DNA of 64,000 nt from Pleurotus djamor (GCA_029747585.1 JAPEVF010000208.1:1-64000); one strand, 5' to 3'; shown: positions 10,334-22,346, counted from the stretch's first letter. Program-made: numbers and translations. The notes: generated by a model not told the origin, from the sequence alone.

Positions 10334-11123
10334 CGGTGCTTGGTTGAGAATGAGTAGATTGGTAATAGTTGNGGTGGATGGTGTNNNTGGTNNGTGGTTG
10401 AAGTGGTTGNAGANNAAGNTGGTGATCNNGGTCACATGCCACAATTTTGAACATTGCCCTCGGTCACGCGAGGCTAATTTTCACGAACAAAGGAAACATG
10501 NNNNNGNCNATTNTAACTATGAATTATGGTNATNAACNATCCAAACCAAGGCTANGCGTTCAGATCCACTCCCCNCCTNCTCGTTCGCGTTGAANTNGGC
10601 TATGCCTCTTGANANCNATGTCNGTANNCTTTNCTTNTATNGANTATAAATGATACTCACCTTCTTGACCCGAAGGAACCTATTCAATCTGGGCTCCTCG
10701 TCTTCATCATCTCCTCCCTCTGAGCTNTCNCNACACAANTCAAGGTCGTCAACATCTTCATCTTCATCGTCCTCGTCGCTGCAATGAGAGGCCGCAGAGC
10801 TCCATTCGTCCCCAGAACTCGAGCTTGACAACTCGGACACGGCTGAACTCCATTCATCGTTTGATTCATCGTCGCTTTCGTCTGACTCCCAACTCCCCAA
10901 ATACCCAGAGCTGTCGGACACAGTNNNGNNNCTCAAGGAACTNGCTTGGGACATGTCTGCTACAGNTGCTTTGCGAGCCTCTACGCTGGAGACCGTTNCN
11001 CCGTCAATCAAGGCATCGTTGCAGATGGCGGTTTCGGCAGGCATGTTGAAGTTGATATGGATGTTTTGGTCGAGTGGCGTGGAAGGCGGATTCTTGTGCT
11101 CANAGGTAAGCTGGGTAAGGTTT
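9622..11123. other. Cluster of ambiguous bases
   Basis: Dozens of isolated N calls, plus short runs near 10384-10640 and 10925, are confined to the part of the left arm that is nearly identical to the right arm. Elsewhere N calls are very rare (for example 8079, 34266, 37296, 40157, 63027). This pattern fits consensus conflict between near-identical copies or alleles rather than a scaffolding gap. Confidence 0.7.
10560..11044 (-). CDS. A9: short acidic serine-rich protein
   Basis: By comparison with A9' (44487-44970) there are two exons: a long first exon from ATG 11044 (MPAETAICNDALID) to a GTGAGT donor after LRVKK near 10660, and a short last exon ending at the stop 10560-10562. The protein is dominated by Ser, Asp and Glu, with two DEWSSA blocks, so it resembles acidic chaperone or CK2-substrate regions, but no named domain is present. 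Several N calls lie in the intron and last exon. It is the first gene of the same-strand cassette A9-A8-A7; a conserved dyad and TATA box lie upstream. Confidence 0.7.
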
Positions 11124-11150
11124 GATACCTNCTTCTCCGCTAGCTCACCT

Positions 11151-11160
11151 CTTATTTATA
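11151..11160 (-). promoter_or_regulatory. TATA box of A9
   Basis: Reverse complement reads TATAAATAAG, identical to 44371-44380 upstream of A9'. It lies 107 bp before the A9 ATG. Confidence 0.65.
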
Positions 11161-11179
11161 CCCAGCCGAAGTGGCCTTT

Positions 11180-11202
11180 GTGTCCACTCGTGTGGTGGAC
11201 AT
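11180..11202. promoter_or_regulatory. Conserved dyad upstream of A9 (putative operator)
   Basis: GTGTCCAC, 7 bp spacer, GTGGACAT: an inverted repeat about 20 bp upstream of the TATA box. The equivalent site at A9' (44329-44351) has perfect 8-bp arms. The arms are conserved while the spacer differs by a base, as expected of a dimeric factor site. Confidence 0.55.
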
Positions 11203-11330
11203 GCCCATCCACATCAATTGAAACATGTCGTGGCGTGCCCGAGACACAGATCCAGGCTTACCCATTGTCCGAGACTTGGACCACCATGGGGGAGGGATGA
11301 CGGATGCCTTTGTTTTGACACGCTGGTCAT

Positions 11331-12593
11331 CAATGCGTCAACTGAGTGGTTTCCTCAAGGCTTGCCACTACGACTACCATTTCTGGTATATCACTTCCCA
11401 TAAATGGTTAATTATTCCTTCACACACTAGCCCCTCGATCAGAATCAGAGGCAAGACAAAGCAAGGAAACGCCTGCTTGCTCCTCCACTCCTTCTTCCTT
11501 TCGCTCTTCACATCTTGAGCTACCGCCTACGCTTTTTACCNTAGGTACACACGGCTGTGACTGAGTTCTAGCTGCGTGCGTGGCCAACATTACGCGACTT
11601 TCCTGACCGGAGTAGAGATTTCGTTGGATTTTCGTATGCACCTGAGTCTTCATATAACCCAATAGTATACGTAGTATTGAATGAACTGTTCTGCCCTGAT
11701 CCTTCGCTTTCGCTACCATACGCCTCCAAGACGACCATGTAATTTTCATAGGGGACGAGTCACATCATGTGACCGTGACCTGGCGTGTTGCAGTCAATTT
11801 GCCAAGCCATTTTTGCTGATTTGTGTTGACGATATCTTTCTCCCTCTCTTTACCACATCCACGCGTTCATACAAGGGCTGCGAGTGCTACACTGCTCGCG
11901 GGGGTCTTTACTGTGCTGAGCATCAAATAGAGCCATCAAAACCGACGCTGCCTCCCTGGGACCCAGACCAGCGCCATTTTATTCGAATCTTTCGATGAAT
12001 GTCATTGAACAAGCGTTTTCCTATGTCCCTCTAGACTTCGATGATTCGAGCCAAGGAACATGAGCGACTGGCTCCGTTGTCCTCTACGTGTATCAGCAAT
12101 ACGTGAAACACATTCCATCCAGGGTAAACCTTCTTTATGATGTTTTCTGGTTTTCTACATGTGGTCACTCCCTTGGAATCTCTCAAGGACCCTTTTTGGT
12201 TGTCCTACTTCTCCTCCACCTATTCTCGGGGGGTCTATGTCGGGGCGATGAGTGTGATCGAAATTTTAGCTTCGTGTATGAAGTCATACACCTGACCCTT
12301 TCCCAGTACGTTCTTGATCTGCATCTTCATCACCAATGGTGCCACAATGATCACGGTTCCTTTAGATTAACGTCTTTAAGGTGACAACTACTTTGCTCGC
12401 AGGATGCCGCGCAACTGCGCTTTGCTGTGGGCACTGGAACGTAAATCCAGTGGCCATGTGGTCGCTCCTCCAGTTCAAGCGCCGTCGTTACTGCCAAGGC
12501 TCTTTCAATCTTCAAAAACGTTTTGCCTTGAACCTCCAGCTCGCGTATATATAAGCTGGAATCAAACATAGGGACCTTATCCTTGCGCACAAG
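11331..12593. other. Intergenic region before TAP-1
   Basis: No gene supported; several unrelated open frames on both strands lack family resemblance. The right end holds the TAP-1 promoter. Confidence 0.45.
12546..12555 (+). promoter_or_regulatory. TATA box of TAP-1
   Basis: TATATATAAG 39 bp before the ATG. The same 13-mer TATATATAAGCTG occurs upstream of TAP-3 (reverse complement of 36460-36472). Confidence 0.6.
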
Positions 12594-14607
12594 ATGGTTC
12601 CATGGCCCACCTTTGTGATGAGCACGACGCTGCTCCCACGTATGTCCTTCCCCCCGCCTCCGGACATGTCTTCAATGGTTTATGACTTCGCTCAGGTAAA
12701 CGGTCCCTCTTCTTTAACTCAAGCTTGCCACATTAAAATGCATGTTTCCGCAGATTGTCCCTTCCAAGAACATATCCTGGACACCATGTTATAACCATTA
12801 TACATGTGCTCGGCTAGAGGTACGTCCCTCATTTATTCCTCCCAAGATGGAGTAATTGCTTATCCTTCGTTTAAGGTCCCTCTTGATTATGATGAACCTG
12901 ATCGTGGAACGGTTGCTGTAGCCTTCATCAAGCTATCTGCTATCACCCAGCCAGCTCCCAATATCCTCATCAATCCAGGTATGGTTCTCAGTCTCCAGCA
13001 ATGTGAAAAGTTATATTCAAGAAGCCTTACATAGGTGGGCCCGGACAGTCCGGAGTCGGAGCCGTCCTCACTCTCGGCCCACAACTCGTTGCGACTCTCG
13101 GTTCTTCGTACAACATCATTGGCTTTGACCCTCGCGGTGTGAATAACACTGCTCCCATCGATTGTTTCCCCAGTTCTCCCCGGAATCGTGCTATCTTCCG
13201 TACACTTTACTTCCGTGAGACCTCTGACGCTTCCGATGCCTCGATCGCCTCTCAGTTCGCAACGGCCGAGGCCTATGGAAGCTGGTGTAACAAAGCCATT
13301 GGCGGAGTCAATGGTACCGCTCGATACACCGGTTCAGCTGCCGTTGCTCGTGATATGCTCAGGTATACTGAAGCTGAGCAACGAGTATTAGGTCTACCGG
13401 AGGAGGAAGGAAAACTCTGGTTTTACGGGCTCAGCTACGGTACCGTTCTCGGAGTGACTTTCGCAGCGATGTTCCCTGATCGCATTGGCCGTCTGATGCT
13501 CGATGGTGTTATGGATGCGGAAGACTACTATAATCTCCAGTGGCGATCGAATCTGGCTGATACCGACAAATTGATGGAGCGGTTCTTCGATGACTGCTTC
13601 AACGCTGGTCAGGAACGATGCGCGTTTTGGGGCGACTCGCGGGACAACATCAAGTCGCGATACAAGAACATCACGACCTCTCTTCGGCGACAACCGATGC
13701 CATACTGGGACAGCTCTGATATGCCGCGCATCATAACCTTCTCCGACTTACAAAACGCCATTTTCATCGCACTGTATTACCCTGTTTTATACTTCCCAGT
13801 ATTGGCTACAGTCCTCCGCGAATTGGAGAACGGAAGTATCGCTACTCTGGCAGCCGTTGCGTCGTTTACCCTAGATCCCGACCCGGTTACAGAAGCGTCG
13901 ATTAGAGATGGTGGATCCGTCATCCCTTGTGTGGATGGATGGGGTCGGGGAAATGTCACTATTGTTGAGGCCTGGAGAGAGCACGCAGCATTCCTCCGCA
14001 ACCAAAGTGTATACGTCGGTGCTTCATTTGGTCATAACCCCTTGGACTGCGCTAGGATGGACGTCCCACCTCCGCCTTCTGGGAGTTATACCGGTGAGTC
14101 ACGCGTCAGAATGTTCTTCGTCAGTACTGAGTAATCCTCACCCTTTCCTTCAGGTTCTATCCCTCCGACTGCAAATAACACGAGCGCACCTATCCTCTTC
14201 CTCAGCAATGAGCTAGATCCGGTCACTCCGGTCCGAAGGTTCGTTTCGCCTTTTCGCCCAATCCCCGTGCTCAGACTGTACCTATACTTGATGCTTGCAG
14301 CGCACACCGGATGTCTTCATTTTTCCCTGACTCTGCTGTTCTTATGCAAAACGGGATTGGGGTGAGTGGGCACTTTTACCGTCGGTTTAAACGATACTCA
14401 TCCACGCATACGCGAACCTAGCATGCGACCATTTCAAATCCCTCCCTTTGTACTATCCAGTACATGCAGGCTTACCTCAAGGATGGTTCGCTGCCACCAC
14501 CCAACAGTACATGTGAAGTACTTGAACGGCCGTTCTCGCAAATAACGCCACGGGCGCGTCTTGACGACATTGTGAAGTTGCCTCGCAAGGTCGTGACTTT
14601 ATATTAG
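12594..14607 (+). CDS. TAP-1: S33 / tripeptidyl-aminopeptidase-like hydrolase
   Basis: Alpha/beta-hydrolase of the prolyl-/tripeptidyl-aminopeptidase type with the C-terminal TAP-like segment. Short 5' exons encode ISWTPCYNHYTCARLEVPLD and AVAFIKLSAITQPAPNILIN. The oxyanion loop reads NPGGPGQSG, the nucleophile elbow GLSYGT, then NELDPVTP (acid) and NGIGHAT (His) in 3' exons near 14210, 14350 and 14420. FDPRGVNNT and GSVIPCVDGWGRG are family hallmarks. It probably cleaves N-terminal peptides. The N-terminus (MVPWPTFVMSTTLLPRMS) is a poor signal peptide compared with TAP-2 and TAP-4. All introns are short and the reading frame closes at 14607. Nearest relative is TAP-3 (34445-36413), which shares the unusual GGPGQSG. 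Confidence 0.85.
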
Positions 14608-15217
14608 AACATTTTCTCCTTTATTCATCTACCGACTCTTAGTCACCGCCGATGTACCACTGCCCTCGCGTTTGTCTTCTTCCCTCCTGTGTGCCCTCTA
14701 CGGGGATAAAAGGCCGAACCTTCTTCTTGCACCCCATACCTGCCCACGCTTTGCTCGACAAGTGCAAAGATCCCCCGAATGAGGCCATTCCCCGTGGGCG
14801 TTGACGTAAACTTCGAGCACTGGCTTGAACTGCGGATCCATCTATAAGAATCTCGCCGCATATGGTGTCTATTTAAACACCTGTCGAGCTCGAAGATGGT
14901 GCACTGCCAGGCGCAGTCGGCAATAAATATAGCTTTAGTAGGTTCACCATATCAAGACTATTTATCCCTTTCACGTCCATGAACACCCTAGTGACCCTCC
15001 GCTCGCACCAAAATCGGAAACTGCCCCCCATGGTGAATGACACCACGAAACTTCGAGCCTTCGAAACTCGGCCTTACATTCCCGCAAGCCTGCGTGACTC
15101 GAGTGTGCTTCTCTATGTTTAGGCTTCGATCCTGATGATTCGGAGCTTGATCCCGTACACTGCCATTGGAACGTTATAAAGTGATAGCTCAATGCTCAAG
15201 AACCCGTATTCACTACT
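14608..15217. other. Intergenic TAP-1 / TAP-2
   Basis: No gene seen. Contains the TAP-1 3' region and TAP-2 promoter; no clear TATA was settled. Confidence 0.45.
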
Positions 15218-17154
15218 ATGTTGAATATCTTTCCCTTCTCCCTCCTCTTTGCATGCTGCCTCTACTCTGTCACGGCCCAGTCAGCTCCTTCGGACAATGC
15301 CAGTGGTGACTCTATGGTCTACGACTTCGGTCAGGTGGGTGCTTGACCAATGCAAAAGAGCAGGTCTTGAACATATCTCAGATCACTCCATCACCCAATA
15401 TTTCTTGGACGCCTTGCTTCGATAAATTTACCTGTTCACGTCTTCAAGTGAGTCTTCTTTCTCCGGACATCCGGTTATTGTGGCCGATAAACTGCATCTA
15501 GGTTCCGCTCGATTACGCAGACCCAACCAAAGGAACTGCCGCCGTTGCATTCATCAGGATCGCAGCTTCGACTCAGCCAGCCCCTACGATCCTTTTCAAC
15601 CCAGGTCAGTCTCCCATATGTATCGTTTATATATCAATATATCAATATATCAACGTGTTGCGCCCCCCAGGTGGACCTGGCGGCTCTGGCGTGTCTACTG
15701 CACTGGAGTCTGCTGATCTAGCCGCCGCAATCTTCGGGACGTCTTTCAACATCATAGGCTTCGACCCCCGTGGTGTCAACAACACCACACCCCGCATTGA
15801 CTGCTTCCCTGGCGCCCCAGAGAGTCGTCTTCAGTTCCAGTCCATCTACGGTAATCAAGCTCTAGTATCAGACGCATCGTCCACTGCTGCTGCAGATCAA
15901 TTTGTGGCCGCCGATGCATTCGGGAAATGGTGCGGCGGTCTTGTCGGAGGCACTGGACCTAATGGCACTGCGAGGTTCGCTTCTACCCCATCTGTTGCTC
16001 GTGACATGCTGTCATTCGTTGAAGCATTGCAGCGAGCTGCCGGCTTACCCGAAAGCGAAGGTCAATTGTGGTACTATGGGATAAGCTATGGCTCTGCTCT
16101 CGGTGCGACCTTTGCGTCGATGTTTCCCAATCGTATAGGTCGTATGGTTCTTGACGGGATCGTGGACACAGAAGATTATTACAATCTTGCGTGGAGAACC
16201 AACATCAATGATGCTGACGAAGTGGTCCAACAGTTCTTCGAGGGTTGTTTCGCAGCAGGAAAGGATAGGTGTGCCTTTTGGGGGCCCTCGGTGAAGGATA
16301 TCAAAACTCGATTTGATCGCATCTTGTCCTCACTCAAAGATCGCGCCTTGCCCGTGGCCGATCCAATTCTCGGTATTCCACAAACTGCAACTTACTCCAA
16401 GGCCAAAATCCTTCTCCTGTCCGCTCTGTATCAGCCGCTTCCTCAATTCTCTCTACTCGCCAGTGTCTTCAGTGACTTAGAAAAGGGAAACGGTACTTCC
16501 CTGGCTCTCCTGTCCCAACTTACGCTGTTTCCAGGGGCCGATGATTCGGGTTCTATCATCCCTTGTGTGGATGGATGGGGCCGGGGCAAAGTCAAGTCGC
16601 TAGAAGCATGGAGAGAGTATGTTAGCTTCCTGGCGAAACAAAGCAAATACGTAGGCGATGCTTGGGGCATTCCGCCGCTTAACTGCGTCTCAATGGATGT
16701 TCCCCCACCCCAGTCGGCCATGTTTCCTGGTGCGTTTTCCAAGTACAATCTTCAAATCGCTCCTAGAACTGTGAACATCCAGGCACTCTACCACTCTCCG
16801 CGAAGAACACAAGCTTCCCCCTCTTGGTTGTGAACAACCTCCTCGACCCGGTAACTCCCATCCGCAAGTGCGTGGCTCCTTTCGTCCCTTTTACCAGCTC
16901 CTAACATCCCCATAGTGCTCGCAGATTAGTATCGACGTTCCCTGGATCAGTCCTGCTCTCACAGAACGGTCTTGGTGTAAGTTTCTCCGATCCTCATCGT
17001 TAGAAATATATTTATCCCTCGCCTGCAGCACACTACGCTTTTCACTCCGTCTGCGTGTCGCATCCAACATATCCAAGCATATCTTGCGAATGGGACGATG
17101 CCTGCCGTCAACACAACTTGCGAGGTCGATATAACGCCCTTCGCGCTGCCATAA
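15218..17154 (+). CDS. TAP-2: secreted S33 / TAP-like hydrolase
   Basis: Starts MLNIFPFSLLFACCLYSVTA, a good signal peptide. Small exons then encode ITPSPNISWTPCFDKFTCSR and VPLDYADP, and the main exon begins GGPGGSGVS (oxyanion). The nucleophile elbow is GISYGS; NLLDPVTPIR (acid) and NGLGHTT (His) come from 3' exons around 16810-17050, ending CEVDITPFALP at 17154. The main exon leaves through a GTGCGT donor after PQSAMFPG, so the open frame running past it to 16833 is not the true end. It is the most divergent of the four TAP-like paralogs here. Likely an extracellular exopeptidase. Confidence 0.85.
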
Positions 17155-17938
17155 TCTACCCCAGCGCGTTGGCGTGCCAACGTTTGGGACAAATTGGTCA
17201 ATGATATCACTAGTAGCGTGTTGTTCGAGCCCCATGCTCTATAAACCCTGGCGACATCGTGCGTGTTCTCTGAGGTTATGAAAACCGGATCTGGGCGCTA
17301 CGCCTTCCTAGATGTCTGCCGCCGGTCAATGTTTAGACGTTCATTCATCTCTGATCGATGATGATAACCAAATGCAACTGTTAACTCCGCACTTCGATGA
17401 CTCTTATCAACACGTAGCCGGGGTTTTCTGAGTGGGCGAAGCGCACCGTTCACAGCTGTGGTGCGGGCGCCCACGAGGGTAGATCTCCCACTGGGTTTCC
17501 ATTTTCCATATGTCCGTGGGGCAGGTTGTAAGACAGCCTGTAAGACCGGGATTCACGTCGATGTGGTTTTGGGGGTAATGAGTCCATGCTGTTGATGGAA
17601 CACATCGGATCGCCCATATTTCGCAGCGTTCAATGGACTTCCGCTTGGACCAACTGCAGAAAGAGATGTGTTTACTCCAGCCAGCATTCACACGGACGAT
17701 GTGTTTATGCCTCGAACCGGCATGACTGATCATATTAAAAGACCATGTATACAAAACCGCAGCTGCGACTTCATTTGTGGAGGCAAGCAAAATAGTGAAA
17801 GACCATTTTCGGTGGCGCTTCATGACGCCCGAAAGTATGAAACAGCCTAAGACTGTGAAGTCCAGATTAGTGTTCAGATTTATTTCGATCATCGAGATGG
17901 GAAATCATACTCGCTTATACAGCCAGGATTATCAGAAT
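17155..17938. other. Intergenic, no gene seen
   Basis: Open frames on both strands lack family resemblance and splice support. Confidence 0.4.
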
Positions 17939-18145
17939 CTAAGCGGCCTTTTGTTTCCCTTCTTGGATTGCAGTGCTGAGATTTTGGAGATGGTTTACAA
18001 GGGCTGCATCAGCAGCCTTTTGGCCAACATTCCGAGCCTGGTAGTCGGCGAGGAAGCTGTCTATATGAGTCCTGGCTGCCCTTGAGGATATAGATTTCGA
18101 AGAGACAGCTTGGAGGCGTGGAGGTGGCGATGGGTGGGCATCCAT
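17939..18145 (-). CDS. Small hypothetical protein (68 aa)
   Basis: MDAHPSPPPRLQAVSSKSIS followed by a helical segment (ARTHIDSFLADYQARN, ALVNHLQNLSTAIQEGKQ). The start context ACCATCATGG is good and composition is protein-like (helix-forming, Ala/Gln-rich). I do not recognise the family; a small subunit of a nuclear or chromatin complex would fit the helical character, but this is guesswork. Confidence 0.45.
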   Translation of the reverse strand: MDAHPSPPPRLQAVSSKSISSRAARTHIDSFLADYQARNVGQKAADAALVNHLQNLSTAIQEGKQKAA

Positions 18146-18383
18146 GATGGTGACGGTTGAAGCTGAAGAACAAGGACCCTCATTCTCGAGGCAAAGAACT
18201 TTCCTCTACATCACGTGCCAGTAGATCCCCCTGCCAGCCCCTGCCGGTGTTTCCAACAGAAATAAATGCTGAATTTTGCGATCCATTATCATAGCGATAC
18301 ATATCTACGTGAATTGATAGAAAATATAAAAAAGGATGAAAAGTCATAAAATCCTAGGTCATAAGTCAAAGGCACATGCACTT

Positions 18384-20152
18384 CTAGTCTTCCGATTCCT
18401 CATCTTCCTCAACCTCCTCGACTTCTGACTCCGCCAGACGGACGACGAACTAGGAAAATAGACATAAGATGAGGGTGGGTCAAGCGATAAGATCAGACTC
18501 ACAGCTCCGCGTTCAATAGAGTTAATAACAATGTTTCCACTGGGGAAAAGACCGTAGCTAGACCAGCTGCCAACAAAGGAAAGAGCACCACCACCAGGGA
18601 GGTTATCGTCTTCAGGGTAAATATCGAAGAAGCCGACTTCCGTGACGCTGTTACCGGTGGGGTCGCTGGGGATAGAAGAGATGTCCACCACACGCAAGCC
18701 GGCACCGTAGTTGGATTGGTAGACCTTGCCATTGGCGATGTATTGGTTGTGGTCGATAGTAACGCCGGGAGTCTTGAAGAGACCGGTTTGGACAGGTCTC
18801 TCGAGGTCGGAGACATCCCAGATGTAGGTGACGGCATTACCGTCGGCAGCAGCACCTTGGGCACGGACTTCATCATACTCGTCATCGAGGATCAAGTATT
18901 GTTGCCATTCTTGATCCAAGACCCAGCTACAAGAAACTATAGTTATAGGTAGGCGTACGAAGGTTGGCGCAACACTTACCCTTGATGTGTGTAAGTAGCG
19001 CCTTCGTAACCAGTTCGGGAAATGATGGTGGCATTGGCCTTGTCGGTGACATCTAAAGGACAGATCAGCAATAAATCTACACCCACGCGAACTCAACGCA
19101 CTGTAAATGGTGAGGGTATCTTCGTTGTAGCCGTAGCAGATGTCTTGCCCGACGTAGCGGGTATCGGGACCACGGTAGATCAGACATTGGGCACTGTCGT
19201 TATGTCAACACCTGAATCACCCTGTGAAAACGACGCTGCTCACTCGTGGACGTATCCATCTTCGCCTTGGTAGCCAATCATCTTGGGGTTAGCAGGGTCT
19301 TTGATGTCGATAAAGACGAGACCAGCAGCGAATTCGCTGTCTCTGGGTGCAGAGCCAACAGAGACGACATAGCCAAGGTCCCAGTTAATGACGATGTTGT
19401 GAGTACGACCGACGGGGAGGCCCTTGAAGAGGCCGGTCAAATCAGTGTTGGGATCGAAGGTCTTGGGCTTCTCCTCGGGAGTGATTTCGAGGATCTTGCG
19501 CAGATCGAAGATTTGAACGTGGTGGTTCAAGGCTTCAGAGCCAACGATGAGCCAGTGATCAAGGACACGGAGTTCTACGTGAAGCCTATATGAGTACCTT
19601 GGGGGGATTGCAATGAGCTCTAGAAACGTACCTCTCCAGATGACTGCCTCAGTACCGGGGGTTTGGGGGAGACGACCAAGGTAATCGAGTTTGCCATCGG
19701 CGGTGACTTCGGCAATGGCAGCACCATCAGCCTGAGCAATGACAATGTATTCACGACCTTCGTGGACCCATCCCCAAGAGCTACTTCCGCGGCCAGTAGC
19801 GCTACCGAGATCTGAGTGGGAGGAGAAAGAGAGTAGGTCGATGTTTCGGCAGCGGAACTCGCCAGCCCGACCTACTCGCACCAAGGAGATTAGATGATAG
19901 AGCCAGTCAGATAGTGATGACATGCTTACCGTCGACGCAACGAATGGGTTCCGTGATCGCTGGATATTTAGAGGTATTGAAAACACCTTGACGAGCTTCC
20001 AAATCCCAGAAGCGATGCTTCCGGGCCATGATCTCTTCATGAACCTTGCCACTTTCGTAGACCTCCAAGCGGGCAGGCTCGCGTATCTCTTTGGCCAGAG
20101 AAGAGGCGAGAATAGCGGCGAAGACAAGAGATACTCCGAGGAAGCGGGCCAT
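18384..20152 (-). CDS. Secreted LVIVD / choice-of-anchor-B family protein
   Basis: Start at 20152 gives MARFLGVSLVFAAILASSLA, a clear signal peptide; an upstream in-frame ATG at 20227 is not preferred. Exons to the left encode beta-propeller-like repeats typical of LVIVD/choice-of-anchor-B proteins (often labelled regulatory P domain-containing in fungi): SSSWGWVHEGREYIVIAQ, LDHWLIVGSEALNHHVQIFD, GLVFIDIKDPANPKMIGYQG, AVTYIWDVSDLERPVQTG and GLRVVDISSIPSD. The last small exon encodes FVVRLAESEVEEVEEDEE and the stop at 18384. At least six introns. Probably a secreted propeller protein; no catalytic residues can be assigned. Confidence 0.8.
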
Positions 20153-20227
20153 TGTGGTAGAGAGAAGAAGTGACCTGGGGGGTTGAAGGAACTCTAGCAC
20201 AGTTGCCTCGCAGCTAAAATACCTCAA

Positions 20228-21647
20228 CGAAGAGAGATAACACTATACAGTGACTCGATCACGCAAGCTATCAAGACATTTGGAAGCTGCGCGAGACCAA
20301 AGGTGACCTTGCGCACGAGTTTGCTTCTCCGTAAGACGAGTATGGGGATCCATGTGGTTTCGGCCTTGGCCTGACCAGGTTGCCACCGATCTCATATGGC
20401 AGCGGGCGATTACTGACAGTCGAATAGAAGCTGATTAGACGATTCAAGTGGTGGTCATATGTGCGTAAGCCTCGCGGCGTTTCCTCTTAGCGTTGACAAA
20501 GCATACGCGTTCACCGAAAAACCTTGTGAAGTTGAAGAGATGACGGGACTTCACAAGAGTGTGGAAGAATACCCAAGATACACCGAGTCAAGCTGAAGTG
20601 TGGATCGTCTTCTGTCCTGAGCTTGTCAAAGCCACTTTCAGAAGGAAAGGATGCGCCACAGTCGGAGGAAGCAAATCCAAAGCAAAGCATTTGAGAGAAT
20701 AGATGAGAAAAAGGACGTATGAAGATGTGCTCTTGAGCAGAGCTTGGGCATTATTAGTGTCCTTGAAAGCCATGAATCAAAGTTGACGATTGCATTTGGC
20801 AGAACAAAGAGTCGAGGAGAACGAATTGTGATGGTTCGTGCAAGGTTAAGTTGGGCAGCTCCGAGAGACGCTGGTAGCCCACAAGGGGGTCAGGGGCAGA
20901 GAAGATGCAAAAAAGCTAAAACTGAACGTTGAACGTCGTTGAAGGTTTCAAGGTTTGAACGTTGAACACTTACACCGCACATCATTCATTCGGTTGCATT
21001 TATACACTAACACTGAGGAGAAAGTGTATATGTCTCGCTCCCCCAAGTTCTTTAATTTTCTTTGTGGAAAAATACCTACTCCTTAGCCCGTCTCTTAGTC
21101 TAGTCTCTTTGCTGATATCATGTGAGCATGTGCACTTCGAGGCGGAACCGGGAGTATTTATGGATCGCTACTGAGACGCCGATGAAAGCACACTTGACTC
21201 ACCAAGAGTCTGGAAACATTCCTTCCCCAAGATAACGTTGCAACCGGAGCGACTACACGGAAAGCGTCCGAAATCGCATACCCGATGTGCATATTTCGGC
21301 GCCGACATCATAGCCAAACTGTGGCAGAAAAGACAAGTTGGCATGACCTCATAGCTTGAAAGAAACCCAAAACGGATAACCTGTCAACGGCACAACGCTG
21401 ACACTTTGGAACATGTGTTCGACCCTTCACGCTAATCCTGTGCGATGAACATTCATATGTAACTGGCATTAAAGGTCGGTTTAAATAGGGCGATGCTAAA
21501 AACGATGGCGTACAGTGGCGTGCTTGTCAGAGATAACGAGAAAAACAGGCTGTATAGTTTGTGTATGGTACGGTACAACGCTGCTTACCCTTGGCGGGTG
21601 ATACGATGGACCGACTCGTCGAGTATCCGACGATTGACCATGCGTTA
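20228..21647. other. Intergenic, no gene seen
   Basis: About 1.4 kb upstream of the LVIVD gene and downstream of the next gene. Only short unrelated open frames. Confidence 0.45.
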
Positions 21648-22346
21648 TTAGAGTGTGTCCCTTAACGAGCTGGTTGGAAACTCGAAGCAGTGAGATCGAA
21701 TAAAGCCGAATTTTTGGATGGATTTCTGCTCGGAAAGCTGACCGTAATCCTGGTAGAATTCAGGAATATCCTGGAGTGGTCGAGCCTTGGCATCGCATTG
21801 GAATTCGTAGGCGTCATCCTCTGAGTCTTCGATGGGGGTGAGATCCGACTCGTAATCTGTCTCCTCCTTTGGGTTGCAGTGAGGACCAACAACGTCGGGT
21901 GGTGTGGCACGATCATCTGAACCCTTCTCACCAATGGATGCTCCGTCGTCCTTTGACTGCCACTTTCGTTCACTTTGCGCGGGAGAAGGGTCTCTGAATG
22001 TTACCTTTTTGATGCTAACCTTTCTTTTCGACGAGGTCTTTTTGAGTGCATCCTGGCGAAGTTTAGTGCACATGTTAAGCTTGTTCACCGTTTGAGTCAA
22101 GAAATCATGGCGGTATTGGCCGTAGTGACGCGGACTAGTCGCTGATACAGGCTCACGGTGGTTCTCGACAGAGGCTTTCCTCGCTTTCTTGGGAGCACCT
22201 TGTGAGGTAGGCTTTGCCGCTTCTGGCTTGGGTAATGACTTTCGGCTTTTAACAGTCTTTGTAGGTTGGCTTTGCTTGCTTCCGCCTTCCTTTGATGTCT
22301 TGCGCCAGCAGGAGGGTTTGAGTACGTCACCTTTCGGACTCGCCAT
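21648..22346 (-). CDS. Hypothetical basic/acidic protein (232 aa)
   Basis: Single open frame starting MASPKGDVLKPSCWRKTSKE. The N-terminal half is rich in Lys, Ser and Pro (TVKSRKSLPKPEAAKP, GAPKKARKAS), with basic clusters that could act as an NLS. The centre has KRKVSIKKVTFRDPSP and the C-terminal part is acidic (DYESDLTPIEDSEDD). No family recognised; low-complexity nuclear-type composition. It could be a fragment of a larger gene. Confidence 0.5.
   Translation of the reverse strand: MASPKGDVLKPSCWRKTSKEGGSKQSQPTKTVKSRKSLPKPEAAKPTSQGAPKKARKASVENHREPVSATSPRHYGQYRHDFLTQTVNKLNMCTKLRQDALKKTSSKRKVSIKKVTFRDPSPAQSERKWQSKDDGASIGEKGSDDRATPPDVVGPHCNPKEETDYESDLTPIEDSEDDAYEFQCDAKARPLQDIPEFYQDYGQLSEQKSIQKFGFIRSHCFEFPTSSLRDTL

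Larger units (their letters stand above)
8230..11330 (-). repeat. Left arm of large inverted duplication (A cassette)
   Basis: Carries three minus-strand genes (A7, A8, A9) and their promoters. The reverse complement matches about 44190-47345, which carries the same three genes on the plus strand. Homology continues into non-coding sequence: after the A7 stops both arms keep ACTGTATATACG, and above the A9 genes both keep a dyad and the word ACATGTTTCA. Arm ends are approximate, judged by eye. Confidence 0.85.

Noticed and set aside
10334..10444. N-terminal extension of A8 before MPFMES
   Set aside because: Contains runs of N, is not conserved as protein with A8', and both copies have equal length when started at MPFMES.
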